NCBI RefSeq assembly: GCF_014526325.1
Contig: NZ_JACNMJ010000001.1
Span: 1,240,001-1,304,000 of the forward strand
Direction of reading: 5' to 3'
Length of the DNA stretch: 64,000 nucleotides
DNA from: Psychroserpens algicola
Lineage (GTDB): Bacteria > Bacteroidota > Bacteroidia > Flavobacteriales > Flavobacteriaceae
A program made the position numbers and the translations under genes. Positions 15,453 through 24,625 of this stretch are shown here, piece by piece. The first letter of the stretch is position 1, and each line of letters begins with the position of its first letter. Below the pieces are notes generated by a model. The model did no database searches and was not told the origin of the DNA. It worked only from the letters and a program-made list of their open reading frames with translations.

Positions 15453-16181
15453 ATGAAACACCTGTTATTGTATTTTTTTATTTTGATTCCTTGTATTGGC
15501 TTGATGGCTCAAGACAATGATAATCCCATTGCAGATGTTAAAGTTCAGGATAGTATAAAAGTTGTTGATAATAAGTATAGAGAAGACCAGTTCTATGTAT
15601 CTATTACTTATAATTTACTTGGTAACAAACCAGATGGTGTTTCTCAGAGTGGTTTTTCGAGTGGCTTTCATTTCGGATTCATAAGAGATATGCCAATTAA
15701 TGATAAACGTAATATTGCCATAGGACTTGGTTTGGGACTGTCAACCAACTCATATAACCAAACCCTATTAATCTCTAAATTCAATAACGATTTTGCATAC
15801 TCTGTCATTGATGGTGATGTATCATTTAGCAAAAATAAATTTACGACTTACCTTCTAGAGGTTCCTTTAGAATTTAGGTGGCGAACATCTACACCAACTG
15901 ATTATAATTTCTGGCGAATTTATGGTGGTATTAAATTTGGATACATAGTGTATAATTCCTCTAAGTTTAATGGTAGTGCTGATACAATTAAATTATCTAA
16001 TATTGATGATTTTAACGATTTTCAATATGGGTTGACCTTGAGCGCTGGTTACTCTAATGTGAATTTTCATTTGTATTATGCGCTCAACAGTATTTTTAGC
16101 AATGAAGCCAAACTAGAGAGTAGTGGTAGTTCAATTGATATGAATACAGTTAAAATAGGACTTATTTTCTACATTTTATAA
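15453..16181 (+). CDS. PorT-like outer-membrane beta-barrel protein
   Basis: A 242-aa protein with a signal peptide (MKHLLLYFFILIPCIGLMAQ) and a barrel with many alternating strands (GFHFGFIRDMPI, IAIGLGLGLSTNSY, GLTLSAGYSNVNFHLYYAL) ending VKIGLIFYIL. The pattern fits the PorT/outer-membrane b-barrel family, whose founding member belongs to the type IX secretion system. Many paralogues exist in this phylum, so a type IX role is not established. It has its own promoter after the exb terminator. Confidence 0.75.
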   Translation: MKHLLLYFFILIPCIGLMAQDNDNPIADVKVQDSIKVVDNKYREDQFYVSITYNLLGNKPDGVSQSGFSSGFHFGFIRDMPINDKRNIAIGLGLGLSTNSYNQTLLISKFNNDFAYSVIDGDVSFSKNKFTTYLLEVPLEFRWRTSTPTDYNFWRIYGGIKFGYIVYNSSKFNGSADTIKLSNIDDFNDFQYGLTLSAGYSNVNFHLYYALNSIFSNEAKLESSGSSIDMNTVKIGLIFYIL

Positions 16182-16187
16182 GCCGAA

Positions 16188-16793
16188 CTACATCCAGTAA
16201 TTTAATAAAACAAGTTGAGGTAATAAACCGACAAAACAACCTACGATTAACTCAATGGGTGTATGCGCTTTTAAATGTAATCTCGATGTAGCAATTGCAC
16301 CTAAAATAATACACATTAAGGCTATAGTTCCATTGATATTTATCTTAAAATGAATGGCCACAGCAACTGCAAACATAAAAAAACCTGCAGATGCGATCAT
16401 ATGTATACTCGCTTTAAATTTTGCGAGAGCTAAGGCCAGACAAGTTATTGTTGAAATAAGTATGCCTATAAAAAAGAAATATAATTCTGGAATGTCATTA
16501 ATAGGTAGCACACGAACTAAAATAAGTACGATTATACAACTATTGATAATTAAAGGTAATTGCCGCTCTTTAACGGTTTCTAAGTGAAATGACTGGACTT
16601 TATTTATGGTCTTTAATAAATAAAAGAGTAGAATTGGTAAAATTACGGTAAGAATGGTAATTGAAAATAACTTAGCTTTTATGACTGGTTCTGGAATAAA
16701 GCGAGGTGATTTTGAAAAATAAAATATCACACCGAGTAATGGCATCAATAATGGATGAAAAATGTATGATATGCTTTTGAGGATTTGGTTCAA
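16188..16793 (-). CDS. PAP2-like integral membrane protein
   Basis: A 201-aa protein with about six membrane helices. Near the C-terminus SRLHLKAHTPIELIVG resembles the last PAP2 phosphatase motif (SRxxxxxHxxxD), with Glu in place of Asp, and KASIHMIASAG occupies the place of the PSGH motif but has lost its Pro, Ser-Gly pair. It is therefore a degenerate PAP2-type protein whose activity is doubtful. The start is TTG: no ATG precedes the first helix. It begins 11 bp after an XRE regulator gene on the same strand, so the two are co-transcribed. Confidence 0.7.
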   Translation of the reverse strand: MNQILKSISYIFHPLLMPLLGVIFYFSKSPRFIPEPVIKAKLFSITILTVILPILLFYLLKTINKVQSFHLETVKERQLPLIINSCIIVLILVRVLPINDIPELYFFFIGILISTITCLALALAKFKASIHMIASAGFFMFAVAVAIHFKININGTIALMCIILGAIATSRLHLKAHTPIELIVGCFVGLLPQLVLLNYWM

Positions 16794-16804
16794 ATGATTT
16801 TAAA

Positions 16805-17146
16805 CTATAAATTACGTAATTGTGATTTTAATTGTTCAATAAGAATGTCTTTTTCTTTTAACCGTTTCTCGTATTGATCTTTTAATTGGTCGAACAAATC
16901 TAAATTTAATGTATAAATACTGATACTTTTAATTCTTCTTGAATCTAGCGGTGAATTATTCGCTATTAATTCTAAAATATTTGTATCTAGGATGTTTGCG
17001 ATTTTTTGTAAGCGAACCAAATCTATTTTAGTTTTATTATTTTCTAAATCAGAATAAGCACTTTGAGAAATGTTAATTTGATCTGCTAAAAATTCTTGTG
17101 AATACCCTTTTAGCTCTCTAATTTTTTTAATCAGCGTTCCAACCAT
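16805..17146 (-). CDS. XRE-family transcriptional regulator
   Basis: A 113-aa protein. Residues 4-60 form a Cro/C1-type helix-turn-helix (IKKIRELKGYSQEFLADQ, ISQSAYSDLENNKTKI), and the C-terminal 35 residues are a Lys/Glu-rich coiled coil (DQLKDQYEKRLKEKDILIEQ) that probably dimerises. It is transcribed divergently from the lipoprotein gene. A perfect inverted repeat lies in the shared upstream region at 17219-17238, a plausible binding site. Downstream is the PAP2-like gene. Confidence 0.88.
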   Translation of the reverse strand: MVGTLIKKIRELKGYSQEFLADQINISQSAYSDLENNKTKIDLVRLQKIANILDTNILELIANNSPLDSRRIKSISIYTLNLDLFDQLKDQYEKRLKEKDILIEQLKSQLRNL

Positions 17147-17218
17147 GATGATAAAGTTTTAAAGTTAGTAAATATATCTGTTTAAGCGATATCTTATTTG
17201 AAAATCTAATAACACAAT

Positions 17219-17246
17219 ATATAGAAAATATTCTATATTTGAATAT
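17219..17246. promoter_or_regulatory. Candidate operator over the lipoprotein promoter
   Basis: ATATAGAA-AATA-TTCTATAT (17219-17238) is a perfect 8-4-8 inverted repeat. It overlaps the -7 box TATATTTG (17234-17241), and a second dyad, ATATTC-N7-GAATAT, spans 17228-17246. Position suggests repression, perhaps by the divergent XRE regulator. Confidence 0.45.
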
Positions 17247-17337
17247 CAAACTGAAATTTCATTGATATCTGATCTTGAAAGATATGCCATTAACACTTAA
17301 GGCGTATCCATTAATATTAATTATTAAATCCAATAAA

Positions 17338-18897
17338 ATGAAAACAAATATTAATTACTTAATACGATTAACTTTAATTTGTGTAATGCTATTCTCTAGT
17401 TGTCAAAAAGATGATGACATGATAGAAGAGTCTAATGTCTCAAATAAAATGAAATTTAAAATTGACACTTATGAATTGATTAATTACACAACAATTAATG
17501 ATTATAAGGTTAAACAAAAGGTCGATTTATTAAATTCCACTAGAATTGATAAAGGTAAATTCGGTATCGCAAAAAATAATCAACATGAGATTATTATAGA
17601 TACAACATCTGTTAAGTTTGTTTCAACCGATATGGGGTATGAGTCATATACATTTAATGTACTAAATTCAGAAGAGGGCAATTATATAGAAAATATTGTT
17701 GTTTCTCGATATCCAAATGACAGCATTCAAACTGTTTTAGTTACTCATCATTTAAGCCATCCTTTAAATGACATAAACCTCAATGAATTAGACAGTAATA
17801 TTTCATATACTACATATGACATAATAGATGATACAACAAATGTTGTACAGTCTAAGAGTTCAAATTACTCTTGTGTAACCGTCACAGTAACAATTATGGT
17901 TGACAAGTGCAAAGGTGAAAACCAAGGAGCTGATACATGTAATGATGAAAACGGACAGCCATTACAAGTTCCTCACACTATGATTATTGCAGAAGCATGT
18001 GGTTTTAACGGAGGAGGAGGGTCCTCAGGGGCCAACACAGGTTCTGCTCCTGGAGATCCTGGTGGAAATGGAACTACAACAGGTGGAAATGTTGATGTTT
18101 CTAATTTACCTGAAGATTTTATTATTACCACTCCGAACGTTAATATTGTAAATGTGTTAAAACAAACTTTTGGTCTAAGTGATTTTGATCAAGATGATAT
18201 AGAACTTATTAATTATATGAATAATAACTATTCTCCATTTGAAATTGAAGGATTTGAAAATATTACTGAAAAAGCTTATTTTTATTTATTAAATAGCTCT
18301 TTTACTGAAGCTTCAATTAATTTTATGTACAGTTCATTGATATTAATGATGACAGATTCCTCAGTAAGTTTTACTGATATAATGAATTTTCGTTTATCAG
18401 AATTATATGAGCCAATTGTTGAAGATGGTGATACATATATCTATGACATAACTATTACCGAAGAAAACGCCATGAATTTTGATACAGTGCAAGAGTTTGT
18501 AGAATATAAAAATGATATTGAGTATGAACTAAATGCAAATAATGAATTATTACTCAATGGACAATTTTCAACAAAAGCTGAAATTTCCCTTGGACTAAGA
18601 GCATTAATAAATATTAATGTCAAACAAAACCTAAAAGATGAAAGTATCAATCAAGATTATGAAATTACCGATGTAATTACTAGTTTTACAGGTTTTACAT
18701 TAGGAGGTAGCTGGGAACAAATCTCATTACCCAGTGATTATACGGTTTTAGGTAATGTGGCTATTGTTACTGTTGAAGGGATATTGCATTACAATTTGTT
18801 TGCAGAAGGTATTGGAACAGTATTCTCAGAGCTTAAGGTATTTGAGTTAAAGATTAATATAGAAACAGGTGAACTTATATCAATTATTGAAATATAA
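17338..18897 (+). CDS. Secreted lipoprotein of unknown function
   Basis: A 519-aa protein. The signal peptide ends in a lipobox with the lipidated Cys at residue 22 (VMLFSSCQKDDD). The Asp-rich residues after Cys suggest export to the outer membrane. Residues 175-210 hold four Cys residues (CVTVTVTIMVDKC, CNDENGQ, EACGFNGGG), and then a Gly/Ser/Thr-rich linker separates N- and C-terminal halves. I recognise no domain. The start at 17338 is chosen because the signal peptide begins there; the frame also has an ATG at 17275. A candidate operator and -7 box lie about 100 bp upstream. Confidence 0.75.
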   Translation: MKTNINYLIRLTLICVMLFSSCQKDDDMIEESNVSNKMKFKIDTYELINYTTINDYKVKQKVDLLNSTRIDKGKFGIAKNNQHEIIIDTTSVKFVSTDMGYESYTFNVLNSEEGNYIENIVVSRYPNDSIQTVLVTHHLSHPLNDINLNELDSNISYTTYDIIDDTTNVVQSKSSNYSCVTVTVTIMVDKCKGENQGADTCNDENGQPLQVPHTMIIAEACGFNGGGGSSGANTGSAPGDPGGNGTTTGGNVDVSNLPEDFIITTPNVNIVNVLKQTFGLSDFDQDDIELINYMNNNYSPFEIEGFENITEKAYFYLLNSSFTEASINFMYSSLILMMTDSSVSFTDIMNFRLSELYEPIVEDGDTYIYDITITEENAMNFDTVQEFVEYKNDIEYELNANNELLLNGQFSTKAEISLGLRALININVKQNLKDESINQDYEITDVITSFTGFTLGGSWEQISLPSDYTVLGNVAIVTVEGILHYNLFAEGIGTVFSELKVFELKINIETGELISIIEI

Positions 18898-18903
18898 AGC
18901 TAA

Positions 18904-19029
18904 ATGAAAACAATTATAGCAATAAACTATATTCAATCTTTTACGATTTGGCAAATATTTAATATTGTAGTATTATTTGCTATCATATATGTTTTGTATA
19001 GATGGATACATAGAAGAAATAAAAAATAG
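18904..19029 (+). CDS. Small single-pass membrane protein (41 aa)
   Basis: ATG at 18904, 6 bp after the stop of the lipoprotein gene, opens a 41-codon frame: a polar N-terminus, one hydrophobic helix (FNIVVLFAIIYVLY, about 19-32) and a basic tail RWIHRRNKK. The positive-inside tail predicts N-out topology. It ends just before the terminator at 19039, so it would be the last gene of the lipoprotein operon. No homologue is recognised. Confidence 0.5.
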   Translation: MKTIIAINYIQSFTIWQIFNIVVLFAIIYVLYRWIHRRNKK

Positions 19030-19038
19030 ATTTTACTG

Positions 19039-19070
19039 AAACAGAACGACAATTTGTCGTTCTGTTTGTT
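19039..19070. terminator. Terminator between convergent lipoprotein operon and rpoN
   Basis: Inverted repeat AAACAGAACGACAA / TTGTCGTTCTGTTT with flanking T-rich tail on the plus strand. Confidence 0.8.
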
Positions 19071-19083
19071 TTAACTAATGAGA

Positions 19084-20544
19084 TTATATTTTCTTCCGCA
19101 ATCTCGCCACTGGAATATCTAGCTGTTCACGATATTTTGCTACTGTTCGACGTGCAATAGGATAGCCTTTTTCCTTTAGGATTGTAGCTAACTTTTCATC
19201 AGTAAGCGGTTTTTTCTTGTCCTCTTCCTCTATAACAGTTTCTAAAATTTTCTTGATTTCTCTTGTAGATACTTCTTCACCTTGATCGTTTGTCATCGAT
19301 TCACTGAAAAATTCTTTGATGAGTTTGGTACCATAAGGCGTGTCTACGTATTTACTATTTGCTACACGAGATACTGTCGATACATCCATGTCAATTTCGT
19401 CAGCAATATCCTTTAAAATCATAGGTTTGAGTTTACGCTCATCACCTGTAAGGAAGTATTCTTTTTGATAATGCATAATAGCACTCATGGTTACAAAAAG
19501 AGTTTGTTGACGTTGTTTGATAGCCTCTATAAACCATTTGGCAGCGTCAAGCTTTTGTTTGATAAACATGACTGCATCTTTTTGAGATTTGCTTTTGTCT
19601 TTAGATGCTTTATAGCCTTTCATCATGTCACTATACTCTCTTGATACGTGAAGTTCGGGAGCATTTCTTCCGTTAAGCGTCAATTCTAATTCACCATCTA
19701 CAATTTTAATGGCAAAATCAGGAACAACATGCTCTACGATTTTATTATTTCCAGCATAAGATCCTCCAGGCTTTGGATTTAAACGTTCTATTTCTTCGAT
19801 AGCATCTCTAAGCTGTGCTTCAGTAATATCAAATTTTTGAAGTAATTTCTTGTAATGTTTTTTAGTGAATTGATCAAAAGCCTTATCAATGATATTGCAG
19901 GCCAATTCTACATCGGGATACTTTTCTTTTCTGTGTAGCTGGATGCTTAAACACTCTTGAAGATTCCGAGCGCCAACTCCAGCAGGATCCAGCTGATGGA
20001 CTTTGTGTAATACTTGTTCAATTTTTTCTTCGGTGGTAAATACGTTTTGAGTGAAGGCCAAATCATCCATAATATCACTCAATGAACGACGAATGTATCC
20101 ACTTTCATCAACACTACCAACAAGAAACTCGGCAATCTCACGTTCTTCATCACTAAGTCTGAACGTATTTAACTGTTGCCTCAAATGTTGGGTAAAAGAA
20201 GTTCCTGCAGCATAAGGTACATTTTTTTCCTCGTCATCAGCACTATAGTTATTAGCTTGAGTACGATATTCAGGGACATCATCATCACTCAAATATTCGT
20301 CAATATTGATGTCTTCTGTATTAATTTCTTCATTGTCATTATAGTCATCTTCCGAATTATCAAATTCGTCGTATGCATCCTCATCTTTGGTTTCTTTTCC
20401 GGTATCTAAAGCTGGATTTTCTTCCAATTCTTGCTTAATGCGTTGCTCAAATGCTTGTGTTGGCAGCTGTATCAACTTCATGAGTTGAATTTGTTGCGGT
20501 GACAACTTTTGCGATAATTTGAACTGTAAATATTGTTTAAGCAT
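19084..20544 (-). CDS. rpoN: RNA polymerase sigma-54 factor
   Basis: A 486-aa sigma-54. Region I is LSQKLSPQQIQLMKLIQLP at the N-terminus (residues 10-28) and is Gln/Leu-rich, as needed for activator response. A very acidic region II (about 50-115) follows, then the core-binding domain, the helix-turn-helix (about 375-395, ADEIDMDVSTVSRVANSKYV) and the RpoN box ARRTVAKYRE near the C-terminus. It recognises -24/-12 promoters and depends on enhancer-binding ATPases, none of which is encoded nearby. Confidence 0.96.
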   Translation of the reverse strand: MLKQYLQFKLSQKLSPQQIQLMKLIQLPTQAFEQRIKQELEENPALDTGKETKDEDAYDEFDNSEDDYNDNEEINTEDINIDEYLSDDDVPEYRTQANNYSADDEEKNVPYAAGTSFTQHLRQQLNTFRLSDEEREIAEFLVGSVDESGYIRRSLSDIMDDLAFTQNVFTTEEKIEQVLHKVHQLDPAGVGARNLQECLSIQLHRKEKYPDVELACNIIDKAFDQFTKKHYKKLLQKFDITEAQLRDAIEEIERLNPKPGGSYAGNNKIVEHVVPDFAIKIVDGELELTLNGRNAPELHVSREYSDMMKGYKASKDKSKSQKDAVMFIKQKLDAAKWFIEAIKQRQQTLFVTMSAIMHYQKEYFLTGDERKLKPMILKDIADEIDMDVSTVSRVANSKYVDTPYGTKLIKEFFSESMTNDQGEEVSTREIKKILETVIEEEDKKKPLTDEKLATILKEKGYPIARRTVAKYREQLDIPVARLRKKI

Positions 20545-20622
20545 GTTTTGGTTTCCTTTAAAGTAAAGTTAAAAAAACTATTGATATAAGTTTATAAAAT
20601 CAAATGCTTTTAAGAATAATTT

Positions 20623-20664
20623 AAAAGACCTATTAGGTTTTAATTCTAATAGGTCTTTTTTTTT
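20623..20664 (-). terminator. Terminator after asnS
   Basis: Inverted repeat AAAAGACCTATTA / TAATAGGTCTTTT; it ends asnS transcription before rpoN. Confidence 0.8.
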
Positions 20665-20682
20665 ATAAATGAATATTAGTTC

Positions 20683-22113
20683 CTAAAATTCTGCATTTTG
20701 AGGCGTTCTTGGATAAGGAATCACATCTCTAATATTGCCCATTCCAGTGGCAAACATGACTAATCGCTCAAATCCTAACCCAAAGCCAGAATGTACAGCT
20801 GTACCATACTTTCGTAAGTCTAAGTACCACCATAATTCTTCTTCTTCAATATTTAAGGCTTTCATTTTTTCTTTTAAAACATCCAAACGTTCTTCACGTT
20901 GTGATCCACCTACCATTTCTCCAATACCAGGAAATAAGATATCCATAGCACGAACGGTTTTACCATCTTCGTTTAAACGCATATAAAATGCTTTGATATT
21001 TGCTGGATAATCAAATAAAATTACTGGACACTTGAAATGTTTTTCGACTAAGAAACGTTCGTGCTCACTTTGTAAGTCGGCTCCCCATTCTTCAATGATG
21101 TAGTTGAATTTTTTCTTCTTATTTGGTTTGCAGTTTTTTAATATTTCTATCGCTTCTGTATAGCTTACACGTTTAAAATTGTTATCGACAACAAACTTTA
21201 TTTTCTCAATTAAACTCATTTCCGAACGCTCAGCCTGAGGCTTAGTTTTTTCCTCATCTAATAAGCGTTTTTCAAGGAATTCTAAGTCCTCTTTGTTATA
21301 ATCTAAAACGTAGCTTAATACCGATTTCATAAAGTCTTCGGCTAGATCCATATTTCCAGCCAAATCCATAAACGCGACTTCAGGTTCAATCATCCAAAAC
21401 TCAGCTAAATGACGTGACGTATTTGAATTTTCAGCTCTAAATGTAGGTCCAAATGTATACACTTTTCCTAAAGACATCGCATAAGTTTCAGCTTCTAATT
21501 GCCCAGATACAGTCAGGTTGGTTTCTTTTCCGAAGAAATCGTCTTTATAGTTTACATTTCCGTCGTCATCTAAAGGCGGGTTTTTTGCATCTAAAGCACT
21601 TACTCTAAACATTTCACCTGCACCTTCAGCATCACTACCAGTAATAATTGGCGTATGCATGTAATAAAACCCATTATCATTAAAATATTTATGAATGGCA
21701 AATGATAGTGACGAACGTAAACGCATTACAGCGCTAAAAGTGCTTGTACGTGTGCGTAAATGTGCATTTTCACGAAGAAATTCAAAGGTGTGCTTTTTAG
21801 GCTGAATAGGATATTCTTCAGGATCTGAATCGCCAAGAATCTCAATAGAGTTGACTTGTATTTCTACCTTTTGACCCTTTCCTTGACTCTCTACCAATTC
21901 ACCTTTAATATGAACAGCAGCACCAGTTGTTATGCGTTTAAGAATCGTTTCATCTGTATTTTCAAAATCAACGACACATTGTATATTATGTATTGTAGAA
22001 CCATCGTTTAAAGCGATAAATCGATTGGCTCTAAACGTTCTTACCCAACCTTTAATTTCTATAGGTTGAAATGTAATGTCTTGTGTCAATAATTGTGAAA
22101 CTGTATAGCTCAT
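20683..22113 (-). CDS. asnS: Asparaginyl-tRNA synthetase
   Basis: A 476-aa class IIb synthetase. The N-terminal OB-fold anticodon-binding domain (IEIKGWVRTFRANRFIALNDG, split at residues 17-37) is followed by the catalytic core: motif 2 TFGPTFRAENSNTSRHLAEF near 228 and motif 3 GFGLGFERLVMF near the C-terminus. The Asn-specific FRAENSNTSRHL differs from AspRS. It charges tRNA-Asn in the cytoplasm. A -7 box TATATTTG (minus strand, 22131-22138) lies 17 nt before the ATG. Confidence 0.96.
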   Translation of the reverse strand: MSYTVSQLLTQDITFQPIEIKGWVRTFRANRFIALNDGSTIHNIQCVVDFENTDETILKRITTGAAVHIKGELVESQGKGQKVEIQVNSIEILGDSDPEEYPIQPKKHTFEFLRENAHLRTRTSTFSAVMRLRSSLSFAIHKYFNDNGFYYMHTPIITGSDAEGAGEMFRVSALDAKNPPLDDDGNVNYKDDFFGKETNLTVSGQLEAETYAMSLGKVYTFGPTFRAENSNTSRHLAEFWMIEPEVAFMDLAGNMDLAEDFMKSVLSYVLDYNKEDLEFLEKRLLDEEKTKPQAERSEMSLIEKIKFVVDNNFKRVSYTEAIEILKNCKPNKKKKFNYIIEEWGADLQSEHERFLVEKHFKCPVILFDYPANIKAFYMRLNEDGKTVRAMDILFPGIGEMVGGSQREERLDVLKEKMKALNIEEEELWWYLDLRKYGTAVHSGFGLGFERLVMFATGMGNIRDVIPYPRTPQNAEF

Positions 22114-22130
22114 TATTTTGAAATTTTATG

Positions 22131-22138
22131 CAAATATA
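22131..22138 (-). promoter_or_regulatory. -7 box of asnS
   Basis: TATATTTG on the minus strand, 17 nt upstream of the ATG at 22113. Confidence 0.5.
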
Positions 22139-22143
22139 AATGT

Positions 22144-24552
22144 TTAAGAATTTATGGTTTCCTCAGAATCATCATCTTCCTCAGGAATAATATTTATGGA
22201 TGGTTTACGCATGACTTCTTTATTTGCAATGCTTCGTTCTAAAGATAATAATAGCGAAGGCAGTAACAATAAATTAGATAACATAGCAAACAATAAAGTA
22301 GCAGAAACTAAAGCGCCTAAAGCTACGGTTCCACCAAAACTTGAGGTTGTAAATACAATAAACCCAAAGAATAATACGATGGATGTGTAGAACATGCTCA
22401 CACCTGTTTCTCGTAATGCCGCATAAACCGACTTGCGTATTTTCCAATGGTTTGATTGCAATTCTTGACGATACTTTGCCAAAAAGTGAATGGTATCATC
22501 CACCGAAATACCAAAGGCAATACTAAATACCAAAATTGTAGATGGTTTAATAGGAACACCTAAATATCCCATCAATCCGGCAGTGATGACTAAAGGAAGC
22601 ACGTTAGGTATTAATGACACAATAATCATTCGAAGAGACCTAAACATATACGCCATAAATAACGAAATAAGTAATATGGCTAAGGATAGCGATATGGCTA
22701 AGTTTTTAACTAAATATTTTGTGCCTTTTTGGAATACTAATGCCTTTCCGGTCATGGTCACATTATAACGATCGGCAGGCTGAAATACTTTCTTTATTTT
22801 ATTCTGAAGGTCTTCTTCAATACGTTCCATTTTATCTGTTCCAACATCTTTCATGAATGTTGTTATACGAGCATACTGACCTGTGCTATCAACAAAATTT
22901 TGAAGTAGATTTACATCAGAAGACGAGTTTTTTGCATAGGCCAGAATAAAACTGTTTTCCTGACTTGTCGGTAACTGATAGTATTTCGGATTGCCATTAT
23001 AATAAGCTTGCTTACTATATTTTACCAGACTCACTACTGAAATTGGTCGTGATAGTTCAGGTATTTCCTCGATGAGTTCTTCGACTTGCTCCATCTTTTT
23101 GAGCGTACTCAATTTCATGACACCTTTTTTACGTTTGGTATCAACCATAATCTCCAAAGGCATTATGCCATCAAACTCTTCCTCAAAAAAGCGAATATCT
23201 TTAAAAAAGGCCTCTTCTTTTGGCATATCTTCTATGAGGCTACCAGAGATTTTTATTTTGTAAATACCAATAATACTTGCTATGATAAGTACAAGAGAGG
23301 TGACATAAATGGCAATTTTTTGTTCTCTTACCATACGTTCTATCCAATTGACAAAACCACCAATCCATCGTTTGTTTAAATGCTCCAGGTGTCGCTCTTT
23401 AGGGTAAGGTAAAAATGTGTAAATGATTGGAATGATAAGCAAGCACAATATAAAAATTGCCAGTATACTCAATGATGCTACAATACCAAACTCTTTGAGT
23501 AATTTGCTTTCAGTTAAAATAAACGTCGCAAATCCAGAGGCTGTAGTAACGTTAGTCATTAAAGTGGCATTACCAATTTTGGTAATTACACGCTGTAGCG
23601 ACTTGACTTTATTACCATGTAATTTTACTTCGTGCTGGTATTTATTAATAAGAAAGATGCAGTTAGGGATACCAATAACAATGATTAAAGGTGGAATTAA
23701 CGCTGTAAGTACTGTAATTTCATAGTTGAGTAAACCTAAAATTCCGAAGGTCCACATCACACCAACACAAACGACGATGAGTGAAATAAAAGTAGCTCTA
23801 AATGACCTAAAAAATAAAAAGAAAATAAGCGACGTAACACCTAAAGCTAGACCTATAAAAAGACCAATTTCATCAACTATATTTTGTGAATTTAAGGTCC
23901 GTATATAGGGCATTCCAGAAATTCGAACATCTAAATCTGTAGTAGCTTCAAAGGCTTTAATTTTTTTATCAAGCGTAAGCATGATAAAGTCTTTTCTAGC
24001 CGATGTATTTACGATATCTTTTTTTAAATAGATGGCCGTTCTGATGGTTTTCGTTTCTGTATTGAACAGGAAATTGTCATAAAACGGATATTTTTTAAAT
24101 AACTCCTCTTGCAGAATATCAATTTGTTCAATTGACGTTATAGAATCTTTTATAAAAGGAATTAAATCAAACTTTTCTGTAGTGTCATTTTTGACAAGTT
24201 TTTGTAAATCGTTTAAAGAAACGACAGTTTCAACTTCCTCATACGCTTTAAAATCTTCGGAAAGTTGATTCCAGGCATTTAGTTTTTCAACAGTAAAAAG
24301 GGTAGAGTCTTTAACACCTAAAATGATTAAATTACCTTCTTCACCAAAGATATCAAGAAACCCGTTATAGGTGATATTGACTTCGTGATCGTCGGGAAGC
24401 AAATTGGCTTCAGTATACGTAAAACGCATGTGTTTCCACTGATAACTGAAGAATAATGTCGCCAAAATGATGATTACAAGTATGCCAATTTTGTTGCGTA
24501 ATATCAATCGCGCAACAATTTCCCAAAAATCCTTTGTAAACAATTTAAACAT
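22144..24552 (-). CDS. RND-superfamily (MMPL/SSD-type) membrane exporter
   Basis: An 802-aa protein with twelve predicted membrane helices in two halves. Each half has one N-terminal helix, a large periplasmic loop and five clustered helices (first cluster from about 225, second from about 625). The helix-4-type motifs VFSIAFGISVDDTIHF and LIIVIGIPNCIFLINKY are characteristic of the MMPL/sterol-sensing branch of RND proteins; the second half keeps the Asp-Asp pair for proton coupling. The C-terminal tail is acidic and cytoplasmic. It likely exports lipids or hydrophobic molecules. A -7 box TACCTTTG is present at 24572-24579. Confidence 0.87.
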   Translation of the reverse strand: MFKLFTKDFWEIVARLILRNKIGILVIIILATLFFSYQWKHMRFTYTEANLLPDDHEVNITYNGFLDIFGEEGNLIILGVKDSTLFTVEKLNAWNQLSEDFKAYEEVETVVSLNDLQKLVKNDTTEKFDLIPFIKDSITSIEQIDILQEELFKKYPFYDNFLFNTETKTIRTAIYLKKDIVNTSARKDFIMLTLDKKIKAFEATTDLDVRISGMPYIRTLNSQNIVDEIGLFIGLALGVTSLIFFLFFRSFRATFISLIVVCVGVMWTFGILGLLNYEITVLTALIPPLIIVIGIPNCIFLINKYQHEVKLHGNKVKSLQRVITKIGNATLMTNVTTASGFATFILTESKLLKEFGIVASLSILAIFILCLLIIPIIYTFLPYPKERHLEHLNKRWIGGFVNWIERMVREQKIAIYVTSLVLIIASIIGIYKIKISGSLIEDMPKEEAFFKDIRFFEEEFDGIMPLEIMVDTKRKKGVMKLSTLKKMEQVEELIEEIPELSRPISVVSLVKYSKQAYYNGNPKYYQLPTSQENSFILAYAKNSSSDVNLLQNFVDSTGQYARITTFMKDVGTDKMERIEEDLQNKIKKVFQPADRYNVTMTGKALVFQKGTKYLVKNLAISLSLAILLISLFMAYMFRSLRMIIVSLIPNVLPLVITAGLMGYLGVPIKPSTILVFSIAFGISVDDTIHFLAKYRQELQSNHWKIRKSVYAALRETGVSMFYTSIVLFFGFIVFTTSSFGGTVALGALVSATLLFAMLSNLLLLPSLLLSLERSIANKEVMRKPSINIIPEEDDDSEETINS

Positions 24553-24571
24553 CTGAGTTCTAAAAGAAGCG

Positions 24572-24579
24572 CAAAGGTA
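24572..24579 (-). promoter_or_regulatory. -7 box of the RND exporter gene
   Basis: TACCTTTG on the minus strand, 19 nt upstream of the ATG at 24552. Confidence 0.45.
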
Positions 24580-24625
24580 GAAAAAACCTAGGGATAAGCT
24601 ATAAAATTAACGATATATTATCGTC

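Noticed and set aside
15453-16181. Firm assignment of the barrel as the type IX secretion protein PorT
   Set aside because: Many paralogous barrels share this pattern and no other type IX genes are adjacent.
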